This document shows, one piece after another, positions 8,470 through 18,241 of a stretch of DNA of 64,000 nt (position 1 is its first letter; the number at the start of each line of letters is the position of its first letter). The position numbers and the translations under genes were made by a program. The notes under the pieces were generated by a model. The model was not told where the DNA came from, made no database searches, and saw nothing but the letters and a program-made list of their open reading frames with translations. The stretch is from positions 1 through 64,000 of the forward strand of contig NZ_CAAHFN010000048.1 in NCBI RefSeq assembly GCF_900961225.1. Reading direction: 5' to 3'. This stretch comes from Modicisalibacter radicis (GTDB taxonomy: Bacteria > Pseudomonadota > Gammaproteobacteria > Pseudomonadales > Halomonadaceae).

Positions 8470-9317
8470 TCGTAGCTCTCCAATCGGTCGTGCCAGCGTC
8501 GTTCGATCGGTTGGCCGCTCAGCTCGACCCAGCGAATGCGTTTCACCCGGCCCCAGAAGCGGATGTTGCCGTCGGACGTCATGTAATCAGCCAGCGTCGA
8601 TTCGCCGAGTTCGCGTACCCAGTCGCCCGGCGCCACGTCGAGCCGGGCATCACGACGCATAGGTCGCAGCGGCTCGCCGCGCGAATTGAAAAAACGTGTG
8701 CGCTCGAAAAATCGGTCGGCCGGCGTAGAGGGATCCGGACGGTGGCCGAGAAGACGGCCGACATCGACCAGCCAGGGCGTATCGCCGCCGTGCGCAGTGT
8801 TACGCCAATGCAGCGTACCGTCGCAATGCAGATGGGTCGCGACCTCGACACCATAGAAATACTGGCGTCGACCGTCGTCGGTGCTTAGTTCCCAAGTCTG
8901 CTCGCCAGCCGGGACCTCGATCAAGCGGCCGCGAGTGAAGCGTTCGCCGAGCCGCGGCTTCCAGACCACGGCATGGCCGTTTTCCGGCGGCGCCTCGGCG
9001 GTCAGTTCGCAGGCACCGAAGCCGGCGGGTAGACGCAGACGCAGTCGGTTGCGTTCGCTGCCTGTGGTGGCGACATCGGACAGATCGAGGGGGCCCGAAG
9101 GCGGTATCGGCAGACCGCGCAGCGGTTCAAGCGCTGGCGACGGACCGTCACGGTTCACCGCAAACTGGGGATCGGGGCGAGATGTCTCTGTATCGCTATC
9201 ATCAGGGGCATTGGCCTCGGCCGTTTCCCGGCCAACCGGAGTTTGCATGGCCAATAAAGCGACGACGCTCCCGATCGCGAGCATCATACCGATGCCAATC
9301 CAGTGTCTATCTGACAC
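8466..9317 (-). CDS. Hypothetical membrane-anchored protein, coupled to MORN-repeat gene
   Basis: 283 residues, no family recognised. One hydrophobic segment near the start (WIGIGMMLAIGSVVALLAMQ) fits a signal anchor. It is followed by a low-complexity acidic linker (about residues 32-75) and a soluble domain of about 200 residues that would lie outside the cytoplasm. Two cysteines in the domain (FGACELT, LHCDGTLHW) could form a disulphide. Several phrases (FFNSRGEPLRPM, RWVELSGQPIERRW) resemble the 'DxxGxP' turns of its repeat-protein neighbour. It is the first gene of the pair, and the 4-bp overlap at 8466-8469 indicates coupling. Confidence 0.65.
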   Translation of the reverse strand: MSDRHWIGIGMMLAIGSVVALLAMQTPVGRETAEANAPDDSDTETSRPDPQFAVNRDGPSPALEPLRGLPIPPSGPLDLSDVATTGSERNRLRLRLPAGFGACELTAEAPPENGHAVVWKPRLGERFTRGRLIEVPAGEQTWELSTDDGRRQYFYGVEVATHLHCDGTLHWRNTAHGGDTPWLVDVGRLLGHRPDPSTPADRFFERTRFFNSRGEPLRPMRRDARLDVAPGDWVRELGESTLADYMTSDGNIRFWGRVKRIRWVELSGQPIERRWHDRLESYE

Positions 9318-9467
9318 GTATTATCCTTAACCCACCCGGATGGCGAGGCCTGGTTATGATTGACCGATCAATACGACAGGCCGCATTTTGGAATCGATGC
9401 CTTGACTGCGATCCAAACAAGACGGAGAGGCATCGTTCCTTTCTCTGCGGCATGGCGGCAAGCATGA

Positions 9468-10478
9468 ATGCCGGCTATAAATTTAGCAACCGCTAACAAA
9501 GCTACTAAGCGGGCGTGTAATGACCCCCTGATTTCTGCACCCCCTACGCAGTTAATGCTGAGTGTGTTCGTGGCGGTTGCCCGAGCAGAAAACATGATAG
9601 TTGCTGCGGAGCGCCTGTTTGTAACGCCCGGCGCAGTGAGCAAACGAATCAGGGATCTGGAGCAAGAGCTCGGTGCCCAACTTTTTGAGCGCCAACACCA
9701 TTCAGTGCGACTGACGGCCAAAGGCACTGAGCTGTATCGCGTGAGTCAAAGCCTTTTCGATACGCTCTCAAGCGCATTGGCCACGTTCGAGCAGCCCATC
9801 GCGTCCAACACGCCGCTAGTAGTGTCATGCGAACCCACGATCACCATGCAGTGGCTAATCCCCCGGCTGCCAGATTTCTACGCCCAGCATCCCGACATCA
9901 CGCTCCATCTGTTCGCTGCCGGCGGGCCTATGGATTTCCAGGCGACCTCAATCGATCTGGCGCTACGTCGGGACGATTTCGAATGGGGGCCACGTTTTCA
10001 CCTACCGCGTCGCGGATGAACTCACCGGCGTTGTTGCTTCACCTGGGCTGCCGGCTTCCGCCAACGCAAGGCAGACGATACTCCAAACGACATCACGGCC
10101 ATCGGCATGGACCCCATGGCGGTCTCGCTTTCGACAGACCGCGAGCATCGATCGAGAACTCGAATTCGAGCACTTCTATCTCAGTCTCCAGGCTGCACGT
10201 GCCGGGCTGGGCTTTGCCATGGGCTCGATCTACATGGTCGCCGACCAGATTGAGACAGGTGAGCTCGTTGCCCCATGGGCTTCATCGCCGACGGTTCGTC
10301 CTATTGGCTACTGTCGCCCTCGTCTATCGACTCCGATGCTCGTAAACGCGCATTCCTTGGCTGGTTAATTGATGCACTCGGCAAAACAGCACAGGCTCAA
10401 CTGGCAAACGAGCCGGAAGGCTTGCGGGCCAGCGATCCAGGCCCGGCGTTAAGAACAATACGGGAAAGACCAAAATAG
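9468..10478 (+). pseudogene. LysR-family regulator (GcvA-like) with two compensating frameshifts
   Basis: Three blocks in two frames together make a full-length regulator of about 336 residues. Block 1 (9468-9989) has the helix-turn-helix (AAERLFVTPGAVSKRIRDLE) and the start of the effector domain (PLVVSCEPTITMQWLIPRLP). Block 2 (9991-10277) reads HVFTYRVADELTGVVASP and later FEHFYLSLQAARAGLGFAMG. Block 3 (10275-10478) reads MGFIADGSSYWLLSP and FLGWLIDALG. The first shift is one extra G in the run GGGGG at 9985-9989, and the second is one G missing at 10277-10279. Apart from these the frame is clean, so the gene is either newly broken or misread. LysR proteins of this type often control a divergent gene; none is intact here. 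Confidence 0.8.
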
Positions 10479-10710
10479 CGCTAAGTTAAGGCTGTTTTGC
10501 ACGATACTGATTGCGATGCGATATCTCTTTCATCTCGTGTCTTGGCACGGTGCGGAATGCAAACGACTTAGGTCATCGTTCGGCACATCGCGGCTAGCGG
10601 CAACCGCGCGGTTTAGTCAGGGACGTGCAACCGTTCCGTTCTTGATCGTGCCGCAGGTGCTTCGGGAGATCTTCACGGCCGGCTATACACCCTGAGGATT
10701 AATCTACCAA

Positions 10711-11439
10711 TCATCCCAAATCCCCGAAATAATGCTGCAGCAACGTCAGGGCGACGACGGGGGCGGTTTCGGTGCGCAGGATGCGCGGGCCTAGGGTCAG
10801 TGGGGTGAAGCCGGCGGTCGTGGCGGCGTCGACTTCGGCGGGGGACAGGCCACCCTCGGGGCCGATCAGCAACGCGGCGCTGGAGATCTCACCGGCCTGC
10901 TGCCAGGTGGTGTCGGTGGCCGGGTGCAGCACCAGCCGCAACGCGTCGTCGCGGCCGGCCAGCCATTCCCCGAGCGCCTGCGGCGGGTGAATCGTGGGGA
11001 CAGTGGCGCGCCCGCTCTGCTCGCAGGCGCTGCTCGCCACGCCCTGCCAGTGGGCGAGCTTCTTGGCCGCGCGCTCGCCCTTCAGGCGCACGTCGCCGTG
11101 CTCGGTGTAGAGCGGGGTGATCGCCGCCACGCCCAGCTCGACGGCCTTCTGGATGGCGTAGTCCATGCGGTCGCCCTTGGAGATCGCCTGGCCCAGATGC
11201 ACCGCCAGCGGCGACTCGCCGCGCCCCGCCGTCACCGCCTCGATGCGTGCGACGACCCGCTTGCGGGTAGCCTCGACGAGCACGGCCGCGGCCTCCCGGC
11301 CATGGCCGTCGAACAGCGTCAACGCCGCGCCCTCGCGCAACCTCAGCACCGCCGCGACGTGGCGCGCCGGGCCTTCGGGAAGGGTCAGCTCGGCGCCGGT
11401 GGTGAGCGTGGCGTCGAGATGGATGCGCGGGGCGCTCAT
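10711..11439 (-). CDS. rsmE: 16S rRNA m3U1498 methyltransferase RsmE
   Basis: 242 residues, the usual length. It methylates N3 of U1498 in 16S rRNA using S-adenosylmethionine, as a dimer in the cytoplasm. The N-terminal PUA-like domain (GPARHVAAVLRLREGAALTL) precedes the SPOUT trefoil-knot domain. The two cofactor loops are clear: LLIGPEGGLSPAEVDAA and LGPRILRTETAPVVAL. The ATG at 11439 is followed 27 bp upstream by the end of secB, so it may be read through from that gene. Confidence 0.96.
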   Translation of the reverse strand: MSAPRIHLDATLTTGAELTLPEGPARHVAAVLRLREGAALTLFDGHGREAAAVLVEATRKRVVARIEAVTAGRGESPLAVHLGQAISKGDRMDYAIQKAVELGVAAITPLYTEHGDVRLKGERAAKKLAHWQGVASSACEQSGRATVPTIHPPQALGEWLAGRDDALRLVLHPATDTTWQQAGEISSAALLIGPEGGLSPAEVDAATTAGFTPLTLGPRILRTETAPVVALTLLQHYFGDLG

Positions 11440-11466
11440 CGCGGTGTCGCCTTACTGGTCACTGGC

Positions 11467-11958
11467 TTACTGGGTGGTTTCGCTGCCTTCGGCCTGACGC
11501 TGCTTCTTCTGGGCGTACATCGCCTCGAAGTTGACCGGCGCCAGCATCAGCGGCGGGAAACTGCCGCGATTGACCAGGTTGTCGATGCATTCACGCGCGT
11601 AGGGGAACAGCACGTTGGGGCAGAAGGCACCCAGGGTGTGGTCGAGCTGCTCGCCTTCCAGGCCGGCGATGCGGAACAGCCCGCCCTGCTCGACCTCGAC
11701 CAGGAACGAGGTGGTGCCGCTCTCGGCATGCGCGACCTGGGCGGTGACCTTGACCACCACCTCGTAGAGGTTCTCGCCGACCTGCTCGCTGGTGGTGTTG
11801 AGATCCAGGCTCACCTTGGGCTTGAACGGCTGCTGAAAGACCGACGGCGCGTTGGGCGACTCGAAGGAGATGTCCTTGACGTAGATGCGCTGCAGGGAGA
11901 ATTGCAGTTGCGGCTGTTCGTCGCCCTGGGCGGCCTGGGGGTTGTTGTCGTCTGCCAT
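11467..11958 (-). CDS. secB: Protein-export chaperone SecB
   Basis: 163 residues. SecB is a tetrameric cytosolic chaperone that holds precursor proteins unfolded and hands them to SecA. The sequence has the family core [37 protein letters not shown] and the C-terminal [19 protein letters not shown] followed by [14 protein letters not shown]. The C-terminus is short and charged. It lies directly after the rhodanese gene, 54 bp downstream, the same order as yibN-secB in E. coli, and probably shares its transcript. Confidence 0.97.
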   Translation of the reverse strand: MADDNNPQAAQGDEQPQLQFSLQRIYVKDISFESPNAPSVFQQPFKPKVSLDLNTTSEQVGENLYEVVVKVTAQVAHAESGTTSFLVEVEQGGLFRIAGLEGEQLDHTLGAFCPNVLFPYARECIDNLVNRGSFPPLMLAPVNFEAMYAQKKQRQAEGSETTQ

Positions 11959-12012
11959 AACTCGTTCTCTTGGATCTCTTGATGGGGGTATCCGATGAAG
12001 CGGGTGCGCCGG

Positions 12013-12432
12013 CTACTTCTTGACCACCGGCATGTTGTCGGCCTGCCACTGGGCCATGCCGCCCTTGAGCTTGAGCGCACGGGCGAAGCCGGCCTGGGTC
12101 AGCTTGGTGACGGCGGCGCCGGAGGACTGGCCCTGCTTGCAGACCACCACGATCGGCTTGTCCTTGAACTTGTCGAGTTCGCCGAGGCGCTCGTCGAGCT
12201 TGCCCTGGGGAATGTTGCGGGCACCGGCGATGCGCCCGGCCTTGAACTCCTTGGGGTCGCGGATATCGAGGATCACCGCGTCGTCGCGATTGATCAGCTT
12301 GGTGGCCTCGCCGGTATCGACACCATGGTTGCCGGTCTTGGCCTCGTAGGCCAGCCAGGCGGCGAGCACCGCCACGAAGGCACCCACCAGCAGCGGGTGG
12401 TTCTGCACGAATTCGAACAACTGATCGATCAT
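12013..12432 (-). CDS. yibN: Membrane-anchored rhodanese-like protein (YibN)
   Basis: 139 residues. An N-terminal transmembrane segment (PLLVGAFVAVLAAWLAYEA, about residues 12-30) anchors a single rhodanese domain. The active-site loop is CKQGQSS, with the catalytic Cys, and the domain shows the typical AVILDIRDPKEFKAGRIAGA and MAQWQADNMPV blocks. Rhodaneses move sulphane sulphur; the true acceptor is unknown. The order yibN-secB, divergent from gpmI, is as in E. coli. The gap to gpmI (12433-12671) must carry both divergent promoters. Confidence 0.9.
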   Translation of the reverse strand: MIDQLFEFVQNHPLLVGAFVAVLAAWLAYEAKTGNHGVDTGEATKLINRDDAVILDIRDPKEFKAGRIAGARNIPQGKLDERLGELDKFKDKPIVVVCKQGQSSGAAVTKLTQAGFARALKLKGGMAQWQADNMPVVKK

Positions 12433-12671
12433 GGGTCTGGGTAACTCTGCCGGATAGCGCTAGTTGATAGCTCGGTTGAAATCGGCCCGCGCGTACGGGC
12501 GGCGCCCAGTATACACAAGCGTTGCGGATGCGTCCGTCGAGCGCGGCGGGTTTGTGACGCCCGCCCATGCGCTACGGTATGATGCCATCAGGAGACGTGA
12601 GTCGCGAAGCCCGGAGGCTGGTGCAGCCAGGCCACCGGCCAATTTCGCCACAGCAGACACGAGGCCCCAAC

Positions 12672-14246
12672 ATGGCAGATGCCACAGCTTCCCGCCCGCG
12701 CCCGGTAGCGCTGATCATCCTCGATGGCTACGGCCATAACGAGTCGACCGAACACAATGCCGTCGCCGCCGCCGACACGCCGGTGATGGATTCGCTCAAG
12801 TCGCGCTACCCGCACGGCCTGATACACACCGACGGCGGCTACGTGGGCCTGCCCGACGGGCAGATGGGCAACTCCGAGGTCGGCCACATGAACCTCGGCG
12901 CGGGCCGCATCGTCTACCAGGATTTCACCCGTATCACCAAGGCGATCGCCGATGGCGAGCTGGCCGACATCACCGCGCTGACCCAGCCGATCGATGCCGC
13001 AGTGGCCGAAGGACGCGCCGTGCACCTGCTCGGCCTGCTGTCGCCGGGCGGCGTGCACAGCCACGAGGACCATATTCTCGCCATGGCCGAGCTGGCCGCG
13101 GCACGCGGCGCCCAGCGCATCTACATTCATGCCTTCCTCGACGGCCGCGATACCGCGCCGAAGAGCGCCCAGGCGTCACTCGAACGCGCCAACGCCAAGC
13201 TCGCCGAGCTGGTCGGCGCCGACAACGGCTTCGTCGCCTCGATCGTCGGGCGCTACTTCGCCATGGATCGCGACAACCGCTGGGATCGCGTCGAGCAGGC
13301 CTACCGGGTGGTGACCGAAGGCGAGGGCAAGCACGTCGCCGAGTCCGCCGAAGCGGGTCTCGCGGCCGCCTACGAGCGCGACGAGACCGACGAGTTCGTC
13401 GCCGCCACCAGCGTGCGCCCGGCGGGCGAGCCGGTGGTGATGGCCGACGGCGACGCGGCTATCTTCATGAACTTCCGCGCCGACCGCGCCCGCGAGCTGA
13501 CCCGCGCCTTCGTCGAGGACGACTTCAGCGGCTTCGAGCGCCGGGCGCGGCCGCGGCTGGCCGGCGAGGGTCTGGTGATGCTGACCCAGTACGCCGCCGA
13601 CATCCCGGCCCCCTGCGCCTTCCCGCCCAGCGATCTGGTCAATACCCTCGGCGAGGTGGTCGCCAAGCGCGGCATGACCCAGCTGCGCATCGCCGAGACC
13701 GAGAAGTACGCCCACGTGACGTTCTTCTTCTCCGGTGGCCGCGAGGCCGAGTTCGAGGGCGAGCACCGCGAACTGATCCCGTCGCCGCAGGACGTCAAGA
13801 CCTACGACGAGAAGCCCGAGATGAGCGCCCATGAGCTCACCGACACGCTGGTCTCGGCGATCGATGCGGGGACCTACGACCTGATCGTCTGCAACTACGC
13901 CAATGGCGACATGGTCGGCCACAGCGGCGATTTCGACGCCGCGGTCAAGGCCATCGAGGCGGTCGACGTCTGCCTGGGTCGGGTGGTCGAGGCGATCGAG
14001 CGCGCCGGCGGCGAGTGCCTGGTCACCGCCGACCACGGCAACGCCGAGCAGATGGTGCACCCCGAGACCGGCAATCCCCAGACCGCCCACACCACCTTCG
14101 AGGTGCCGCTGATCTACGTCACCCGGCGCCAGGCCAGCCTGCGCGACGACGGCCGGCTGTGCGATCTCGCCCCCACGCTGCTGGCGATGATGGACGAGCC
14201 GATCCCCGACGAGATGACCGGCAACGTGCTGGTCGATTACCGCTGA
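12672..14246 (+). CDS. gpmI: Cofactor-independent phosphoglycerate mutase
   Basis: 524 residues from the ATG at 12672. It interconverts 3- and 2-phosphoglycerate in glycolysis and needs two metal ions, usually Mn. LIILDGYG gives the first metal-binding Asp (about residue 18). [17 protein letters not shown] holds the catalytic Ser (about 68). [38 protein letters not shown] and [10 protein letters not shown] supply the remaining active-site and metal residues. An in-frame upstream extension to 12567 lacks similarity. EnvC begins only 7 bp after the stop, as in the E. coli gpmM-envC pair. Confidence 0.97.
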   Translation: MADATASRPRPVALIILDGYGHNESTEHNAVAAADTPVMDSLKSRYPHGLIHTDGGYVGLPDGQMGNSEVGHMNLGAGRIVYQDFTRITKAIADGELADITALTQPIDAAVAEGRAVHLLGLLSPGGVHSHEDHILAMAELAAARGAQRIYIHAFLDGRDTAPKSAQASLERANAKLAELVGADNGFVASIVGRYFAMDRDNRWDRVEQAYRVVTEGEGKHVAESAEAGLAAAYERDETDEFVAATSVRPAGEPVVMADGDAAIFMNFRADRARELTRAFVEDDFSGFERRARPRLAGEGLVMLTQYAADIPAPCAFPPSDLVNTLGEVVAKRGMTQLRIAETEKYAHVTFFFSGGREAEFEGEHRELIPSPQDVKTYDEKPEMSAHELTDTLVSAIDAGTYDLIVCNYANGDMVGHSGDFDAAVKAIEAVDVCLGRVVEAIERAGGECLVTADHGNAEQMVHPETGNPQTAHTTFEVPLIYVTRRQASLRDDGRLCDLAPTLLAMMDEPIPDEMTGNVLVDYR

Positions 14247-14253
14247 CCGGCGG

Positions 14254-15447
14254 GTGGCTGTCGGCACGCTGAGCGGCGCCGCGCGCGCCATTCGAGATAC
14301 GGCGCTGGCCCTGGTGGCCGGCGCCGTGCTGTTGGTGGCGGGCGGGCCGGCCGCGACGGCGCAGTCCGTCGACAAGGACGACGCCCAGGCCGCCGAGGCG
14401 CGTGTCGATGCGCTCGGCAAGGATCTCGAGGCACTCGGCGAGCGCCTGGCGGCGACCCGCGAAGCGCGCAGCGACGCCAGCGAGGCGCTCGCCAAGGTCG
14501 AGACCCGGCTTGCCGAGCTGCACCGGCGGCTGGCCTCGCTGGAAGACGAACGGCGCCGGCTCGACGGCGAGATCGCCGAGCTCGAGAGCCGCCGCGAGGC
14601 CCTGCGCGAACGGCGCCGCGAGCAGCTCGATGCCCTGGCGAAGCAGCTCGACGCGCTCTACCGGGTCGGCAACTCGCCGCAGTTGAAGCTATTGCTCAAC
14701 CAGGACGAACCGGGACGGCTCGATCGCCTGCAGACCTACCTCAATCACCTTTCCCGGGCGCGCGCCCGCCAGCTCGACGAACTGGCGCGACTCGACACCC
14801 GGCTCGCCGAGACCCGCGCCACACTCGACCAACGCCGCCAGCGCCTCGCCGAGCTGGTCGAAGAGGCCGCCGAACAGCGCAGCGCGCTGGATCGCCAGGC
14901 GCGGGAGCGCGAAGCGCTGGTCGCCAAGCTCGACGCGCGCTACAGCGACGAGCAAAGCCGCCAACGGGCGCTGGCCAGTGCGCGCAGCGAGGCCGAACGG
15001 CGGCTCGCGCGCATCCGGGAGGAGCTCGAGCGGCTCGACCGACCGCCGCCCTCCACCGCCATCGACAAGACCCGCGGCGACCTGCCCTGGCCGGTACAGG
15101 GCCGGATCGTCTCGGCCTACGGCAGCGGCGAGGGGGTCGACCGCAACGGCCTGGTGATCGCCGCCGCCGCCGGCACGCCAATCAAGGCGATCCACGCCGG
15201 CCGGGTGGTGTTCGCCGACTGGATGCGCGGCTTCGGCAATCTTTTGATCATCGACCACGGCGACGACGTGATGTCGCTGTATGCGCACGTCCAGCGCTTC
15301 GACGTGGCCGTCGGCGCCCCCGTGGCCAACGACCAGACGGTCGCCGCCGTCGGCGCCAGCGGCGGGCGCAGCGACCCGGCGCTGTACTTCGAGATACGCA
15401 AGAACGGCGAGCCGATCGATCCGCGGCGCTGGATCAGCCAGCGCTGA
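14254..15447 (+). CDS. envC: EnvC-like murein hydrolase activator (degenerate LytM)
   Basis: 397 residues from a GTG at 14254. A signal sequence (ALALVAGAVLLVAGGPAATA) leads to a long periplasmic coiled coil (about residues 40-265, nearly all Ala, Arg, Glu and Leu) and a C-terminal LytM/M23 domain. In active M23 peptidases the zinc ligands are HxxxD and HxH. Here the matching places read RNGLVI and ALYFEI, so the metal site is gone while YAHV remains. This is the hallmark of EnvC, which does not cut murein but activates AmiA/AmiB at the septum. It forms an operon with gpmI, and ctpA follows. Confidence 0.9.
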   Translation: MAVGTLSGAARAIRDTALALVAGAVLLVAGGPAATAQSVDKDDAQAAEARVDALGKDLEALGERLAATREARSDASEALAKVETRLAELHRRLASLEDERRRLDGEIAELESRREALRERRREQLDALAKQLDALYRVGNSPQLKLLLNQDEPGRLDRLQTYLNHLSRARARQLDELARLDTRLAETRATLDQRRQRLAELVEEAAEQRSALDRQAREREALVAKLDARYSDEQSRQRALASARSEAERRLARIREELERLDRPPPSTAIDKTRGDLPWPVQGRIVSAYGSGEGVDRNGLVIAAAAGTPIKAIHAGRVVFADWMRGFGNLLIIDHGDDVMSLYAHVQRFDVAVGAPVANDQTVAAVGASGGRSDPALYFEIRKNGEPIDPRRWISQR

Positions 15448-15614
15448 CACTCACCCCCGCCCGGTATCGATGTACAGGGCTGGCATAAATGGATCTATGG
15501 GGGGCTTGCCGAGGATCGACCCCGGGTGGCAACGGCCTTGCGCCTTCGCGGGTAGCACTGGCCCCGTCGCTAACGCTATGCTGAGCCCTCGCCCGACGCG
15601 ACCTCGGAGTAAGC

Positions 15615-16907
15615 ATGCGCGTTCATTGTCTTCGCTGGCTGCTGCCAGCCCTTCTCGTTTCCTTCGCAACGCCGGCATTGGCCGAGCCCGAAACGTCCGA
15701 CGACGACCTGCCGGTGGCCGATGTCCAGACCTTTGCCGAGGTCTTCGAGCGCATCAAGCGCGCCTATGTCGAGGAGGTCGACGACAGCACGCTGATGCGC
15801 AACGCCATGCGCGGCATGCTCAGCGAGCTCGACCCGCACTCCAGCTATCTCAACAGCGAGGATTTCGAGGCCCTGCGCGAGTCCACCGAGGGCGAGTTCG
15901 GCGGCGTGGGCATCGAGGTCGGCATGCAGGATGGTCAACTGACCGTGATCGCGCCGATCGACGACACGCCGGCGGCCGAGGCCGGGCTCCAGCCCCATGA
16001 CACCATCCTGCGCATCGACGAGACGCCCACCGAGGGCATGTCGCTGCAGGAAGCCGTGACGCTGATGCGCGGCGACGCCGGCACCGACATCCAGATGACC
16101 ATCCTGCGCGAGGGCGAGAATTCGCCGCGCACGCTGACCCTGACCCGCCAGATCATCCGCAGCGACAGCGTCAAGCACGAGCTGCTCGAACCCGGCTACG
16201 GCTACCTGCGCATCAGCCAGTTCCAGAGCCGCACCGGTGAGCAGGTCGAGGACGCGCTGACCGCGCTCAAGGCGCAAGGCCCGTTGAACGGCCTGATACT
16301 CGATCTGCGCAACAATCCCGGCGGGGTCCTGGACAGCGCCGTCGAGGTCGCCGATGCCTTCCTCGACAGCGGCCTGATCGTGTATACCGAAGGCCGCCTG
16401 CCCGACAGCGACATGCGCTTCTCGGCGCATGCCGACGCCACCCTGACCGATGTACCGATGGTGGTACTGATCAACGGCGGCAGCGCCTCGGCGGCCGAGA
16501 TCGTCGCCGGGGCCCTGCAGGACCAGAGCCGGGCGGTGGTGATGGGTACCCAGAGTTTCGGCAAGGGCTCGGTGCAGCAGGTCATGCCGCTGGGCAACGG
16601 CGACGGCCTCAAGCTGACCACGGCGCTCTACTACACCCCCAACGGCCGCTCGATCCAGGCCCAGGGCATCGCCCCCGATGTCGAGGTGGTACGTGGCCGG
16701 CTCGAGATCGCCGAGGGCAACGACTTCGGCCTGCGCGAATCGGATCTCGCCGGGCGGCTGGCCAATCCCAACGGCAGCGCCCCGCAGGCCGACGCATCCA
16801 GCCGACCGGTGCAGGACTACCAGCTCGGCGAGGCGCTCAACCTGCTCAAGGCGCTCAACGTGCTCGAACGCCGGCCGGCCCGGTCAGGCGAAACGTCGAC
16901 CGACTAG
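15615..16907 (+). CDS. ctpA: Carboxy-terminal processing protease, S41 family
   Basis: 430 residues. A signal peptide (LLPALLVSFATPALA) is followed by the conserved N-terminal block DVQTFAEVFERIKRAYVEEV and LDPHSSYLN. The PDZ domain (about residues 95-175: FGGVGIEVG, GLQPHDTILRIDETP) precedes the catalytic core. The Ser is in NGGSASAAEIVAG and the Lys in GTQSFGKGSVQ. These periplasmic Ser/Lys peptidases trim C-termini of envelope proteins and murein hydrolases. That fits the EnvC gene 167 bp upstream, a pairing common in this class. Confidence 0.93.
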   Translation: MRVHCLRWLLPALLVSFATPALAEPETSDDDLPVADVQTFAEVFERIKRAYVEEVDDSTLMRNAMRGMLSELDPHSSYLNSEDFEALRESTEGEFGGVGIEVGMQDGQLTVIAPIDDTPAAEAGLQPHDTILRIDETPTEGMSLQEAVTLMRGDAGTDIQMTILREGENSPRTLTLTRQIIRSDSVKHELLEPGYGYLRISQFQSRTGEQVEDALTALKAQGPLNGLILDLRNNPGGVLDSAVEVADAFLDSGLIVYTEGRLPDSDMRFSAHADATLTDVPMVVLINGGSASAAEIVAGALQDQSRAVVMGTQSFGKGSVQQVMPLGNGDGLKLTTALYYTPNGRSIQAQGIAPDVEVVRGRLEIAEGNDFGLRESDLAGRLANPNGSAPQADASSRPVQDYQLGEALNLLKALNVLERRPARSGETSTD

Positions 16908-16934
16908 CCGCGGCGATACGTCGGCGGCTATGGA

Positions 16935-18209
16935 CTATCGACAGCGCGCCGGTAGCCGTCCACGCTCGCCGATCGCCTGGCGCATCATAAGCCGCTTGAC
17001 CGGCACCAGCCGGTCGGCCCCGCTCAGCCCCACGTTGCGCAGCAGCCGCAGCGCCGGGGCCCGGGCGCCGAACAGCAGCCGAAAGCCATCCATCAGCGCC
17101 AGCATCAAGCTGTTGTCGCCACGCCGACGGCGCTGGTATCGCGCCAGGATGCGCACATCACCGAGCGCGGCCCCGCGGGCGCGCGCCGCAAGAAGCTCCT
17201 CGGCCAGCACGGCGGCGTCCATCAGCCCCAGGTTGACGCCCTGGCCGGCCAGCGGATGGATGTTGTGGGCGGCATCGCCGACCAGCGCCAAGCCCGGCTC
17301 GACGTAATGCGCGGCGTGACGCTGGGTCAGCGGAAAGCACGCCGTGGCGCCGGTCACCGTCACTCGGCCCAGGCGCTGCTCGAAGGCCTCGCCCAGTTCG
17401 CCCGCCAAGGCCTCGCCGGGCAGCGCGATGCGGCGCTCGGCCTCGTCGGGGGTCGTCGACCAGACGATCGAGCAGTAGTGCGCATCGCCCGCGACCGTCA
17501 GCGGCAGGAACGCCAGCGGCCCGTCGGCCCGAAAGACCTGGCGGGCGACGCCGCCGTGCGGGCACTCGCAGCGCACCGTGGTCACCAGCGCCGACTGGCC
17601 GGTGGCGTGCTCGCGCACGCCGATCTCGGCCAGCTCGCGCAGCTGCGAGCGCGCGCCATCGGCGGCCACCACCAGTGGCGCCTGCAGCTGGCGGCCATCC
17701 TCGAGGATCAGCCGGCGCCCGTCGGCGGGGCTCTGCAAGGCCCGTAGCCGCGCGCCGTAATCGATGCGTACCGAGGGCAGCAGCGCCAGACGCGCCTCCA
17801 GCGCGGCGAGAACCACCTCGTTCTCGACGATGTGCCCCAGCGCCGCAACGCCCACCTCGTCGGCATGGAAGCGGATCTCGCCGCTGCCTTCGCCGTCCCA
17901 CACCTGCATCCCGGTGTAGGGCGTGACGCGCCGTCCGGCAATCGCCGGCCACACGCCGAGGCTGGCGAGCAAGCGCTCACTGACCGGGGTCAGTGCGCTG
18001 ACCCGCGCCGCCGGCTGGTCCCTGCCGACCGCGTCGCCATCGAGCGGCCGTTCACGGCTCTCGAGCACACGCACGCTCACCCCCGCCTCGCCGAGCAGCA
18101 GCGCCAGGGTGGCCCCCACCAGCCCGCCGCCGACGATGATCACTTCCTCCGTGAAGTCCCTGTCCTGCGGCGGGGTTTCCCGCTCCGCCGCGACGTCGCT
18201 GTCTGTCAT
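16935..18209 (-). CDS. ubiI: FAD-dependent ubiquinone-biosynthesis hydroxylase, UbiI/VisC type
   Basis: 424 residues from the ATG at 18209 (MTDSDVAAERE), which has AAGGAC about 10 nt upstream; an in-frame ATG at 18236 is less likely. The N-terminal dinucleotide fold IVGGGLVGATLALLLGEAGV binds FAD, and LVGDAAHNIHPLAGQGVNLG is the second FAD motif of the UbiH/UbiF/UbiI monooxygenases. These hydroxylate the benzene ring of polyprenyl precursors on the way to ubiquinone. Its place after ubiH matches E. coli ygfB-pepP-ubiH-ubiI, which favours the C5 hydroxylase UbiI, although UbiF activity cannot be ruled out. Confidence 0.85.
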   Translation of the reverse strand: MTDSDVAAERETPPQDRDFTEEVIIVGGGLVGATLALLLGEAGVSVRVLESRERPLDGDAVGRDQPAARVSALTPVSERLLASLGVWPAIAGRRVTPYTGMQVWDGEGSGEIRFHADEVGVAALGHIVENEVVLAALEARLALLPSVRIDYGARLRALQSPADGRRLILEDGRQLQAPLVVAADGARSQLRELAEIGVREHATGQSALVTTVRCECPHGGVARQVFRADGPLAFLPLTVAGDAHYCSIVWSTTPDEAERRIALPGEALAGELGEAFEQRLGRVTVTGATACFPLTQRHAAHYVEPGLALVGDAAHNIHPLAGQGVNLGLMDAAVLAEELLAARARGAALGDVRILARYQRRRRGDNSLMLALMDGFRLLFGARAPALRLLRNVGLSGADRLVPVKRLMMRQAIGERGRLPARCR

Positions 18210-18241
18210 GGGTCGTTGTCCTTTGCATATAGCCATTGAGC

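Noticed and set aside
10516..10695. A 59-codon frame (MRYLFHLVSWHGAECKRLRS...) between the LysR pseudogene and rsmE
   Set aside because: No ribosome binding site, no recognised family, and composition like random GC-rich sequence. The 232-bp gap shows nothing else I can support.
14254..15447. EnvC as an active endopeptidase
   Set aside because: Both zinc-ligand motifs of the M23 domain are replaced (RNGLVI and ALYFEI), so it is called an activator instead.
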